The notes under the pieces are model-generated. The model did not search any database and was not told the origin of the DNA. It saw nothing but the letters and a program-made list of their open reading frames with translations. From contig CAAGHX010000257.1 in the NCBI GenBank assembly GCA_900769745.1, positions 1 to 16,998 of the forward strand: 16,998 nt of DNA, written 5' to 3'. Shown here piece by piece: positions 1 through 6,661 of the stretch. The stretch is from an uncultured Alistipes sp. (GTDB lineage: Bacteria > Bacteroidota > Bacteroidia > Bacteroidales > Rikenellaceae). Each line of letters opens with the position of its first letter. Within the stretch, counting starts at the first letter, position 1. Position numbers and translations under genes: made by a program.

Positions 1-185
1 GGACCTACCATCTCGGTAAGTGTGAAATTCTCAGCCCCTGAGAGTACGGCTATTGATGGCACGGCCAACGCTACTGCCACAATGGATACAATAGCTGTTG
101 TAACCCACACCTTAGCACGTAGTGGCGCAAGAAAAATCAAAGCCACCGACAGAGTGAGAAATAATAAAAGATAGAGATAAAACAT
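1..185 (-). CDS. N-terminal part of an integral membrane protein (truncated by window edge)
   Basis: The first 61 codons are visible, reading leftward from an ATG at 185-183, and the frame stays open to the edge. The peptide begins MFYLYLLLFLTLSVALIFLA, a clear first membrane segment (about residues 2-20). A short basic stretch (PLRAK) follows, then a second hydrophobic segment (about residues 26-48), then a polar loop (SGAENFTLTEMVG). A short N-terminal helix, a second helix and a polar loop fit the start of a polytopic transporter or an antiporter-like subunit of the NuoL/M/N or hydrogenase-4 type. That family guess rests on topology alone and is weak. The start codon directly abuts an in-frame TAA at 188-186. 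The gene runs in the same direction as rsmE, 108 nt downstream of it. A weak -7-like box lies at 215-208. Confidence 0.6.
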   Translation of the reverse strand, partial: MFYLYLLLFLTLSVALIFLAPLRAKVWVTTAIVSIVAVALAVPSIAVLSGAENFTLTEMVG

Positions 186-207
186 TTAAACCGTAATATG
201 TGTTTTA

Positions 208-215
208 CAAATTTG
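208..215 (-). promoter_or_regulatory. weak -7-like box upstream of the truncated membrane protein gene
   Basis: The minus strand reads CAAATTTG here, one mismatch from the Bacteroidota -7 consensus TAnnTTTG. It lies 22 nt before the ATG at 185. A TTTC at 240-237, 21 nt further upstream, could be a poor -33 element. The box is itself palindromic, so orientation is set only by the gene context. The gene may equally be read from the rsmE transcript. Confidence 0.25.
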
Positions 216-293
216 ATTCTTGTCCGGGTTAATATCGAAATCAATACGCTCCAACAAAACTTCCAGTCCTTAAACCTCGCAGCTTAACTTCAG

Positions 294-1004
294 CTACAAC
301 GAGTTTACAACGGCTGTCATAATTGTTGCCGTAAGAGCCGCAGTCTCGGTGCGCAGACGCTGGTTACCGAGGGTAATTGGCTCAAATCCATTTTCGAGTG
401 CAAAATTAATCTCTTCTGGCGAAAAATCACCTTCTGGACCAATTAAAATTAAAATATTTTCGGTTTTTTTAATAATTGATGGCAGATATGATTTTGCTTT
501 ACCCACATTCGCACAGTGAGCAATGAATTTTTGACCCTCAAAAGGTGTCTGAATCAACTTGCGCAGAGGAGTAAGTTCGTCCAATTCGGGATGATAAGCC
601 TTGAGCGACTGCTTCACCGCCGAAGTGATAACGCGCATCTCGCGGTCGTGCTTTATGATACGTCGCTCGCTATGCTCGCACTCAATTGGTATAAAACGTG
701 TTACACCCACCTCGGTAGCCTTCTCGAGGAACCACTCATAACGTTCGATATTCTTGGTTGGAGCCACAGCCATAGTGAGCGAATAGGGCATCTTTTCATA
801 CTCACTCTGGGTGCTTTCAATCTTTACGGTGCAGTGATGTTGGTGAGCCTCCACAATCTTGCAAAGATGAAGGTTTCCCTTGCCATCGGTGATGTGAAGC
901 TTGTCGCCAACGCCTAAACGAAGTACTCTGACACAATGTTTCGACTCCTCGTCGCCCAAAGTGTATAGGGGTGGAGTGATATCAGGTGCGTAAAATAGTT
1001 GCAT
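294..1004 (-). CDS. rsmE: 16S rRNA (uracil(1498)-N3)-methyltransferase RsmE
   Basis: RsmE uses S-adenosylmethionine to methylate N3 of U1498 in helix 44 of 16S rRNA within the assembled 30S subunit. The 236-aa product has the usual family length. It has an N-terminal PUA-like RNA-binding part (about residues 1-70) followed by a SPOUT-type knotted methyltransferase domain. Visible family motifs are EKATEVGV (94-101), the KQS segment (131-133), GPEGDF (189-194) and the cofactor-binding knot segment LGNQRLRTETAA (212-223). The ATG at 1004 puts the PUA fold at the normal distance from the terminus. The gene is divergent from the M3 peptidase genes, and its start lies about 26 nt from its own -7 box in the shared palindrome at 1022-1037. 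The frame after the TAG stop carries two further stops before the next gene. Confidence 0.97.
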   Translation of the reverse strand: MQLFYAPDITPPLYTLGDEESKHCVRVLRLGVGDKLHITDGKGNLHLCKIVEAHQHHCTVKIESTQSEYEKMPYSLTMAVAPTKNIERYEWFLEKATEVGVTRFIPIECEHSERRIIKHDREMRVITSAVKQSLKAYHPELDELTPLRKLIQTPFEGQKFIAHCANVGKAKSYLPSIIKKTENILILIGPEGDFSPEEINFALENGFEPITLGNQRLRTETAALTATIMTAVVNSL

Positions 1005-1029
1005 AACTTTTAGTTAAATATTATCTTTG
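998..1029 (+). promoter_or_regulatory. promoter of the M3-M3-GH43 unit
   Basis: A TATCTTTG at 1022-1029 exactly matches the Bacteroidota sigma-ABfr -7 consensus TAnnTTTG. A GTTG at 998-1001 resembles the -33 TTTG element (3 of 4 bases), with a 20-nt spacer, which is within the normal range. The implied start point is near 1036, giving a leader of about 20 nt before the ATG at 1055. There is no Shine-Dalgarno sequence, as is usual in this phylum. The -7 box is the left half of a perfect palindrome. Confidence 0.7.
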
Positions 1030-1060
1030 CAAAGATATTAAATATATGTAAGTAATGAAA
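1030..1060 (-). promoter_or_regulatory. promoter of rsmE
   Basis: The minus strand reads TATCTTTG from 1037 to 1030, again an exact TAnnTTTG match. A TTTC at 1060-1057 sits 19 nt upstream, a 3-of-4 match to the -33 TTTG. The implied start point near 1023 leaves a leader of about 20 nt before the rsmE ATG at 1004. This -7 box directly abuts the plus-strand -7 box at 1022-1029, and its -33 region reaches into the first codons of the neighbouring peptidase gene. Confidence 0.6.
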
Positions 1061-3379
1061 CGCTTTTTACGTTTATTCGCATTTGCGATGTTGATTATGA
1101 CACTATCAGCCTGTAAAAATAGTGATACTGTAGCCGACAACCCATTTTTTGAGGCAGAGTGGAGCACACCTTATGGTGTTCCGCCGTTTGACCGTATCGA
1201 ATTCAAGCACTACGAGCCAGCCTTCGAGCAGGGTATGTCGTTGCACAATGAGGAGATTGCCCGCATCGTAAAATCGAGCGACGAGCCAACATTCGAAAAC
1301 ACAATTTTGGCATTCGACAACTCGGGCGAGATGTTGTGGCGTGTGGCTACAGTGTTTGGCATGCTCGAGGCTGCCGAGACAAGCGAGCAGATGCAGGATT
1401 TATCGGCCGAGATAATGCCACGTCTGGCAGCTCATAGTGATTCATTCTTGATGAATGACAAGCTCTTCGCAAAGGTAAAATCGGTCTATGAGCGTCGCGA
1501 TGCGATGGACCTCGATGATGAGCAGAAACGTCTTACCGAAAAGATTTACAACGACTTTGTTCGCTCGGGAGCCCTACTTTCAGCTGAGGAGAAGAGTCGT
1601 TTGATGGAGATTAACGAGCAGCTCTCGTCTCACAGCGTAGCATTTGGTCGCAACCTTCTCGCCGAGACCAACAACTATGTGTTGGAGGTTACTCGCGAAG
1701 ATTTGACAGGAGTACCAGGAGCTGTGCGTGAAACCGCAAACGACTTGGCTAAGTCGAAGGGCAAGGAGGGTAGCTATATGTTCACTCTGCACGAGCCAAG
1801 CCGCATTCCACTCTTGACCTATGCCAAGAATCGCGAGGTAAGAGAGAAGATTTTCAAGGCCTACATTTCGCGAGGTAGCGCCGGCAACGAGTACGACAAT
1901 CGTGAATTGGTAGCCGAGATGGCACGTTTGCGTTGCGAGAAAGCCAAACTTCTTGGATTCGATAGTTATGCCGACTATGTTACTGCCAACGAGATGGCAG
2001 GCTCTTCGGCTGCCGTATATGAGCTTTTGGAGGGTGTATGGAATCCTGCTTTGGAAAAGGCTAAGGAGGAGCTCTCGAGAATGAAAATTCTGTATAGCCG
2101 TGAAGAGGGTAGCAACACCAAGTTTGAGGCGTGGGATTGGTGGTACTATGCCGAGAAGTTGCGCAAATCTGAGTATAATCTCGAGGAGGAGACTGTGCGT
2201 CAATATCTTTCGTTGAACAATGTAAAGAGTGGTATCTTCTTCCTTGCTAACAGATTGTATAACATCACATTCCGCCCACTCAAGGCCCCTTCATATCACG
2301 CCGAGTGCGAGGTATATGAGGTTATCGACAACAACGACAAGCCATTGGGCGTGCTCTATTTTGACTTCCACCCAAGAGAGGGAAAGAGTGGCGGTGCTTG
2401 GTGCGGCACATACGTTGACCAGAGCTATAAAAATGGCCAGCGAGTTTGCCCTGTTGTAAGTATCGTTTGCAACTTTACTCGCCCAGTGGGTAACACTCCA
2501 GCATTGCTTTCAATTGACGAGACCGAGACCCTCTTCCACGAGTTTGGCCACGCCCTACACAGCCTTTTTGCTGATGTAAAGTATAAGGGTTTGGCAAATG
2601 TCGAGGGCGATTTCGTGGAGCTTCCATCGCAGATTATGGAGAACTGGGCATTTACACCCGAGATGCTTCGCCAGTATGCCGTGCACTTCCGCACAGGCGA
2701 GGTTATCCCCGATGACATTATCGACAAGATTGGCAAAGCATCTAAATTCAACGAGGGCTTCGCTACAACCGAACTTGTGGCTGCAGCCTTGGCCGATATG
2801 GATATCCACTCATTGCAGAGCACTGATAAGATTGACGTTATGGAGTTCGAGCGCAACGCGCTGAGTGAGAAGCGAGGCCTTATCCCACAGATTGAGCCAC
2901 GATACCACTACACATATTTCAGCCATATCTTCAATGGCGGTTACTCGGCAGGTTACTACTTCTACACTTGGGCCGAGGTGCTCGACAAAGATGCTTACCA
3001 GGCATTTATCGAGAGTGGCGATATGTTCAGCAGCGAGGTAGCAGCTCGTTTCCGTAAGGAGATTTTATCTCGTGGAGGTACACGCAAGGGTATGGATATG
3101 TATCGTGCATTCCGAGGTGCCGACCCCGACAAGAATGCTATGCTCGTAGCTCGTGGATTGATTGATGCTGAGGCAGTTGCAGACGATCAGACGGCAGTTA
3201 AGCCAGAGTATATCCACGTCGATACCCGAGCTTTGGCTCGCCAGCGTGCAGAGCGTTCTCGCCGCCAGCGCGCTGAGGCTAAGATGAAGGCCGACTCTGC
3301 AGCAATGGCTGATTCATTGGCTCAGGCCGAGGAGCAGCAGAAGGAACAGGTATCGTCGTTTAAGCAGATTTCAGAGTAG
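1055..3379 (+). CDS. M3-family zinc metallopeptidase lipoprotein, Dcp-like, with a charged C-terminal tail
   Basis: This is a 774-aa thimet-oligopeptidase-clan (M3) enzyme. Members are zinc peptidases acting on short peptides, and the Dcp branch releases C-terminal dipeptides. The start has a lipoprotein signal with the lipobox LSAC and lipidated Cys20; the residues after it (KNSDT) lack an acidic surface-export run, so a periplasm-facing anchor is likely. Zinc ligands are H495 and H499 of HEFGH and E522 of DFVELPSQ; E496 is the catalytic base. The substrate-binding block HIFNGGYSAGYYFY (624-637) has the Dcp-type spacing. The loop between H499 and E522 is two residues shorter than in its paralog downstream. 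After the catalytic domain, residues about 724-774 form an Arg/Ala/Glu/Gln-rich, probably helical tail that the paralog lacks. This is the first gene of a plus-strand cluster. A start-stop ATGTAA lies 9 nt upstream of the chosen ATG, which is the only start giving a signal peptide. Confidence 0.93.
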   Translation: MKRFLRLFAFAMLIMTLSACKNSDTVADNPFFEAEWSTPYGVPPFDRIEFKHYEPAFEQGMSLHNEEIARIVKSSDEPTFENTILAFDNSGEMLWRVATVFGMLEAAETSEQMQDLSAEIMPRLAAHSDSFLMNDKLFAKVKSVYERRDAMDLDDEQKRLTEKIYNDFVRSGALLSAEEKSRLMEINEQLSSHSVAFGRNLLAETNNYVLEVTREDLTGVPGAVRETANDLAKSKGKEGSYMFTLHEPSRIPLLTYAKNREVREKIFKAYISRGSAGNEYDNRELVAEMARLRCEKAKLLGFDSYADYVTANEMAGSSAAVYELLEGVWNPALEKAKEELSRMKILYSREEGSNTKFEAWDWWYYAEKLRKSEYNLEEETVRQYLSLNNVKSGIFFLANRLYNITFRPLKAPSYHAECEVYEVIDNNDKPLGVLYFDFHPREGKSGGAWCGTYVDQSYKNGQRVCPVVSIVCNFTRPVGNTPALLSIDETETLFHEFGHALHSLFADVKYKGLANVEGDFVELPSQIMENWAFTPEMLRQYAVHFRTGEVIPDDIIDKIGKASKFNEGFATTELVAAALADMDIHSLQSTDKIDVMEFERNALSEKRGLIPQIEPRYHYTYFSHIFNGGYSAGYYFYTWAEVLDKDAYQAFIESGDMFSSEVAARFRKEILSRGGTRKGMDMYRAFRGADPDKNAMLVARGLIDAEAVADDQTAVKPEYIHVDTRALARQRAERSRRQRAEAKMKADSAAMADSLAQAEEQQKEQVSSFKQISE
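2615..2649 (+). repeat. 35-bp patch identical to 5037-5071 in the paralogous gene (copy 1)
   Basis: These 35 nt encode VELPSQIMENW plus two bases of the next codon, covering the third zinc ligand. They match the downstream M3 gene without one difference, including third codon positions, whereas the nearby HEFGH and GGY-GYY segments differ at many synonymous sites. This could be local gene conversion, or conserved protein combined with shared codon preference. Confidence 0.6.
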
Positions 3380-3455
3380 CAACAAACCCTAGCTACTTAT
3401 GCTCCCAAACGAAAGCAAACTTGAAAAAATGTTAGAAACCAAATAAAAGAAAAAG

Positions 3456-5579
3456 ATGAAAAAACTATTTTTAATGATGACATTAAGTGCATTATTGGCA
3501 GGTTGTGGCGATGGTATGCCAGTGCCTGTACTTCCTGAAATTGACAAATCGAATCCGCTGTTGGCTGAGTGGGATACTCCATACGCCACACCTCCATTCG
3601 ACAAGATTGAGATTTCACACTATGAGCCTGCATTCGATGCAGCTATCGCAGTGTCGCGTGCCGAGATTGAGGCTATCGTAAACAACCCTGCAAAGCCTAC
3701 ATTCAAGAATACTATCGTGGCTATGGAGCGTCAGGGCGAGTTGTTGGGCCGTATTGGCGGTATCTTCTACAACTTGCGCGAGGCTAACACATCAGACGAG
3801 TTGGATGCTATCGCATTGCGTATTCAGCCTAAGATGACTGAGCTGAGCAACGACATCGCACTCAACCCACAGCTCTTTGAGCGTGTAAAGGCTGTTTACG
3901 AGGGCTCACGTCGCGGTTTGTCGGAGACTGATGTAAAGCTTTTGGAAGATACTTACAAGAGTTTTGCTCGTTCGGGCGCCGCTTTGTCGGACGAGGATAA
4001 GGAGCTTTACCGCAAGTACACATCTGAGCTTTCGGAGGCTACTTTGCTCTTCGGCCAGAACGCTTTGTCGGCAACAAACGCATTTGCAATCAACATCACT
4101 AATGCTTCGCAGGTGGCAGAGTTGCCAGCATTCGTAAAGGAGTCTATGGCTGCTGATGCTAAGGCTCGTGGCGAAAAGGGTTGGACTGTGACATTGAAGG
4201 CTCCAAGCTATGTACCTTTTATGACATACTCTTCACAGCGTGACATCAAGGAGAAGTTGTATCGCGCTTACAACACACGCGCCTTGGGTGGCGAGTTCGA
4301 CAACTCTGAGATTATCCGCAAGATTACTTCATTGCGTTTGAAGATTGCCAACCTTTTGGGTTACGAGACCTACGCTGACTATGTATTGGAGGAGCGTATG
4401 GCCGAGAATCCTAAGACTGTGAACGATTTCCTCGCTGAGTTGCGCGACGCTACAGTTGAGTATGCAAAGAAGGATTACAACACAATCAACGAGTATGCTA
4501 AGTCAACAGGTTTCAAGGGCGATATTATGCCTTGGGACTGGGCTTACTACACAGAGAAGTACAAGAACGAGAAGTATGCCATCAACGATGAGCAGATTAA
4601 GCCATACCTCAAGCTCGATAATGTTATCAAGGGCGTATTTATGGTAGCTGAGAAGCTCTATGGTCTTTCGTTCGTACCAAACAACGAGATTCAGGTTTAC
4701 CACCCCGATGTAACTGCATACGAGGTTTACGACAAGGAGGTTGACGGCAAGAAGGATTTGCTCGCTATTCTCTACCTCGATTTCTTCCCACGTGAGTCGA
4801 AGCGTTCGGGCGCTTGGATGACTGAGTTCAGAGGCACAAAGGTGGTTGAGGGCGTTGAGACTCGTCCTTTGGTATCACTCGTTATGAACTTCACAAAGCC
4901 AACTGAGACAACTCCATCACTCCTCACATTCGATGAGTTCAACACATTCCTTCACGAGTTTGGTCACGCCTTGCACGGCATGGTGGCAAAGGGTGAGTAT
5001 GAGTCAATGAACGGCACAAGCGTTTATCGCGACTTTGTGGAGCTTCCATCGCAGATTATGGAGAACTGGGCTACAGAGAAGGAGTACCTCGATATGTGGG
5101 CTGTTCACTACCAAACTGGCGAGGCTATCCCAGCTGAGTTGGTAGAGAAGATTATCGCAGCGAAGAACTACTTGGCAGCTTATGGTAATGTTCGCCAGCT
5201 TTCGTTCGGTATGTCAGATATGGCTTGGCACACTCTCAAGCAGCCATACGCTGGCGAGGTTGAGCCATTCGAGATTGAGGCTATGAAGTCAGTACAGGTT
5301 ACACCTGTTGTGGCTGGCACAGCAATGACACCAGCGTTCACTCACATCTTCTCAGGCGGTTATGCAGCTGGTTACTACGGCTACAAGTGGGCAGAGGTGT
5401 TGGCTGCTGATGCATTCTCACTCTTCAAGCAGAACGGTATCTTCGATGCTAAGACTGCCGAGGCGTTCCGTCACTTGATGGAGCAGGGTGGTCAGCGTCA
5501 TCCAATGGAGTTGTACGTTGAGTTCCGTGGTGGCAAGCCAGAGACTAAGGCTTTGGTTGAGTCAATGGGCTTAAAGTAA
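3456..5579 (+). CDS. M3-family zinc metallopeptidase lipoprotein, Dcp-like (second paralog)
   Basis: This 707-aa enzyme has a normal length for bacterial peptidyl-dipeptidase Dcp and aligns end to end with the gene before it. Both share N-terminal blocks such as the ADWD-like AEWDTPYATPPFDKIE region and the catalytic core. It carries a lipoprotein signal with lipobox LAGC and lipidated Cys17. Zinc ligands are H500 and H504 of HEFGH and E529 of DFVELPSQ, with the family-standard 25-residue spacing from H504; E501 is the catalytic base. The substrate block HIFSGGYAAGYYGY (630-643) has Dcp-type spacing. The expected reaction is release of dipeptides from the C-terminus of oligopeptides, in the periplasm or at the outer membrane. 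Codon use is strongly biased (nearly all Lys as AAG, Glu as GAG), hinting at high expression. It lies 76 nt after its paralog with no TAnnTTTG box or hairpin between them, so co-transcription is likely. Confidence 0.94.
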   Translation: MKKLFLMMTLSALLAGCGDGMPVPVLPEIDKSNPLLAEWDTPYATPPFDKIEISHYEPAFDAAIAVSRAEIEAIVNNPAKPTFKNTIVAMERQGELLGRIGGIFYNLREANTSDELDAIALRIQPKMTELSNDIALNPQLFERVKAVYEGSRRGLSETDVKLLEDTYKSFARSGAALSDEDKELYRKYTSELSEATLLFGQNALSATNAFAINITNASQVAELPAFVKESMAADAKARGEKGWTVTLKAPSYVPFMTYSSQRDIKEKLYRAYNTRALGGEFDNSEIIRKITSLRLKIANLLGYETYADYVLEERMAENPKTVNDFLAELRDATVEYAKKDYNTINEYAKSTGFKGDIMPWDWAYYTEKYKNEKYAINDEQIKPYLKLDNVIKGVFMVAEKLYGLSFVPNNEIQVYHPDVTAYEVYDKEVDGKKDLLAILYLDFFPRESKRSGAWMTEFRGTKVVEGVETRPLVSLVMNFTKPTETTPSLLTFDEFNTFLHEFGHALHGMVAKGEYESMNGTSVYRDFVELPSQIMENWATEKEYLDMWAVHYQTGEAIPAELVEKIIAAKNYLAAYGNVRQLSFGMSDMAWHTLKQPYAGEVEPFEIEAMKSVQVTPVVAGTAMTPAFTHIFSGGYAAGYYGYKWAEVLAADAFSLFKQNGIFDAKTAEAFRHLMEQGGQRHPMELYVEFRGGKPETKALVESMGLK
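5037..5071 (+). repeat. 35-bp patch identical to 2615-2649 (copy 2)
   Basis: This is the partner of the identical segment in the upstream paralog, encoding the VELPSQIMENW block with the zinc-ligand glutamate E529. The two copies are 2,422 bp apart in direct orientation, so recombination between them could in principle fuse the two peptidase genes. Confidence 0.6.
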
Positions 5580-5610
5580 AAGTTGAAATAAACAACAAAA
5601 CATATTAATT

Positions 5611-6585
5611 ATGAAGAAATTAATCAAACTTTCGTTCCTTGTAGCGGCTATGATTTCAGTAGCCGCTGCATACGGACAGAAGACAGCGGGTAACCCTATC
5701 TTCGAGGGTACTTATGCCGACCCCGAGGGTGTTATCTTTGGCAAGACCTATTGGATTTATCCTACTTGGTCGGTGGCTTTCAAAGACCAGCTGCACCTCG
5801 ATGCTTTCTCGTCAAAGGATTTGGTGAAGTGGACCAAGCACGAGCGCATTATCGACAGCACACGCATCAAGTGGTTGCGCAATGCTTTGTGGGCACCTGC
5901 AGCTATCGAGAAGGATGGCAAGTATTACCTCTTCTTCAGCGGTAACAACATCCAGAACAACAACCAGTATGGCGGTATCGGTATCGCTGTGGCTGATAGC
6001 CCCGAGGGTCCATTCGAGGACTATTTGGGCAAGCCATTGATTGATAAGATTGTCAATCGTGCACAGCCTATCGACCAGTTTGTATTCAAAGATAAGGATG
6101 GCACATATTATATGTATTATGGTGGTTGGAGCCGTTGCAACGTTGTGAAGCTTAGCGACGACTTCAAGAGCCTTGTTCCATTCGAGGATGGCTCGTTGTA
6201 CAAGGAGGTTACACCTAAGAACTATGTAGAGGGTCCATTTATGTTTATCCGCGATGGTAAGTACTACTTTATGTGGTCTGAGGGCGGTTGGACAGGTCCT
6301 AACTATCGTGTAGCTTACGCTATCGCCGACAACCCATTGGGTCCATTCGAGAGCAAGGGCGTTATCTTGCGTACTGATGAGAACGTAGCAACCGGTGCTG
6401 GTCACCACTCAGTTGTTCACAACCCAAAGAGCGGTAACTACTATATCATCTACCACCGTCATCCACTTGGTTCGAAGGATGGTAACAATCGTGTTACTTG
6501 TATCGACCTTTTGAAGTTTGACGAGAAGGGCGACATCATCCCAGTGAAGATGACCTTCGAGGGTGTAAAGAAAGATAAGTTGTAG
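5611..6585 (+). CDS. secreted glycoside hydrolase, family 43-type five-bladed beta-propeller
   Basis: This 324-aa protein begins with a type I signal peptide (charged MKKLIK, then a hydrophobic core), likely cleaved after the G of AAAYG with Gln23 as the first mature residue. The remainder is a single GH43-like propeller. The expected catalytic triad is visible: D37 in YADPEG (general base), D155 in QPIDQF (pKa modulator) and E208 in YVEGPF (general acid). The GAGHHS motif (262-267) carries the conserved central-pore histidine. Family members act on arabinosides, xylosides or galactosides by inversion, and the exact substrate cannot be read from the sequence. There is no carbohydrate-binding module and no lipobox, so it is probably periplasmic. 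It starts 31 nt after the second M3 gene and is the last gene before the terminator at 6601-6640. No SusC/SusD pair is in the window, which is unusual for a polysaccharide-utilisation enzyme. Confidence 0.88.
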   Translation: MKKLIKLSFLVAAMISVAAAYGQKTAGNPIFEGTYADPEGVIFGKTYWIYPTWSVAFKDQLHLDAFSSKDLVKWTKHERIIDSTRIKWLRNALWAPAAIEKDGKYYLFFSGNNIQNNNQYGGIGIAVADSPEGPFEDYLGKPLIDKIVNRAQPIDQFVFKDKDGTYYMYYGGWSRCNVVKLSDDFKSLVPFEDGSLYKEVTPKNYVEGPFMFIRDGKYYFMWSEGGWTGPNYRVAYAIADNPLGPFESKGVILRTDENVATGAGHHSVVHNPKSGNYYIIYHRHPLGSKDGNNRVTCIDLLKFDEKGDIIPVKMTFEGVKKDKL

Positions 6586-6600
6586 GATAGAAAATACAAC

Positions 6601-6640
6601 AAACAATAAAGCCGAGATTTACGTCTCGGCTTTATTGTTT
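6601..6640. terminator. bidirectional intrinsic terminator between convergent units
   Basis: A perfect 17-bp inverted repeat (6601-6617 pairing with 6624-6640) flanks a 6-nt loop, TTTACG. The core of the stem is GCCGAGA/TCTCGGC. The outer arms are A-rich on the left and T-rich on the right, so either transcript ends the G/C stem with a U-rich run. It starts 15 nt after the GH43 stop and lies 21 nt past the GH92 stop, as expected for a shared terminator of two converging units. Confidence 0.9.
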
Positions 6641-6661
6641 CTATTAAGTAGCTTTTAAGCT

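Noticed and set aside
280..294. The near-palindrome AGCTTAACTTCAGCT just after rsmE, considered as a terminator
   Set aside because: The arms are only 7 nt with a mismatch and a one-base loop, and no T run follows, so no stable hairpin terminator is supported.
1046..1051. A start-stop pair ATGTAA just before the first M3 gene, in frame with its ATG at 1055
   Set aside because: It resembles minimal upstream frames known from eukaryotes, but the leader is A/T-rich and such a hexamer is likely by chance. I know of no bacterial precedent that would support a role.
1580..2203. A 207-codon minus-strand open frame inside the first M3 gene
   Set aside because: It is antisense to a well-supported peptidase, and the peptide shows no signal or domain.
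3380..3455. The gap between the two M3 genes, considered for a separate promoter or terminator
   Set aside because: There is no TAnnTTTG box and no inverted repeat; it is an A-rich leader typical of internal operon gaps in this phylum.
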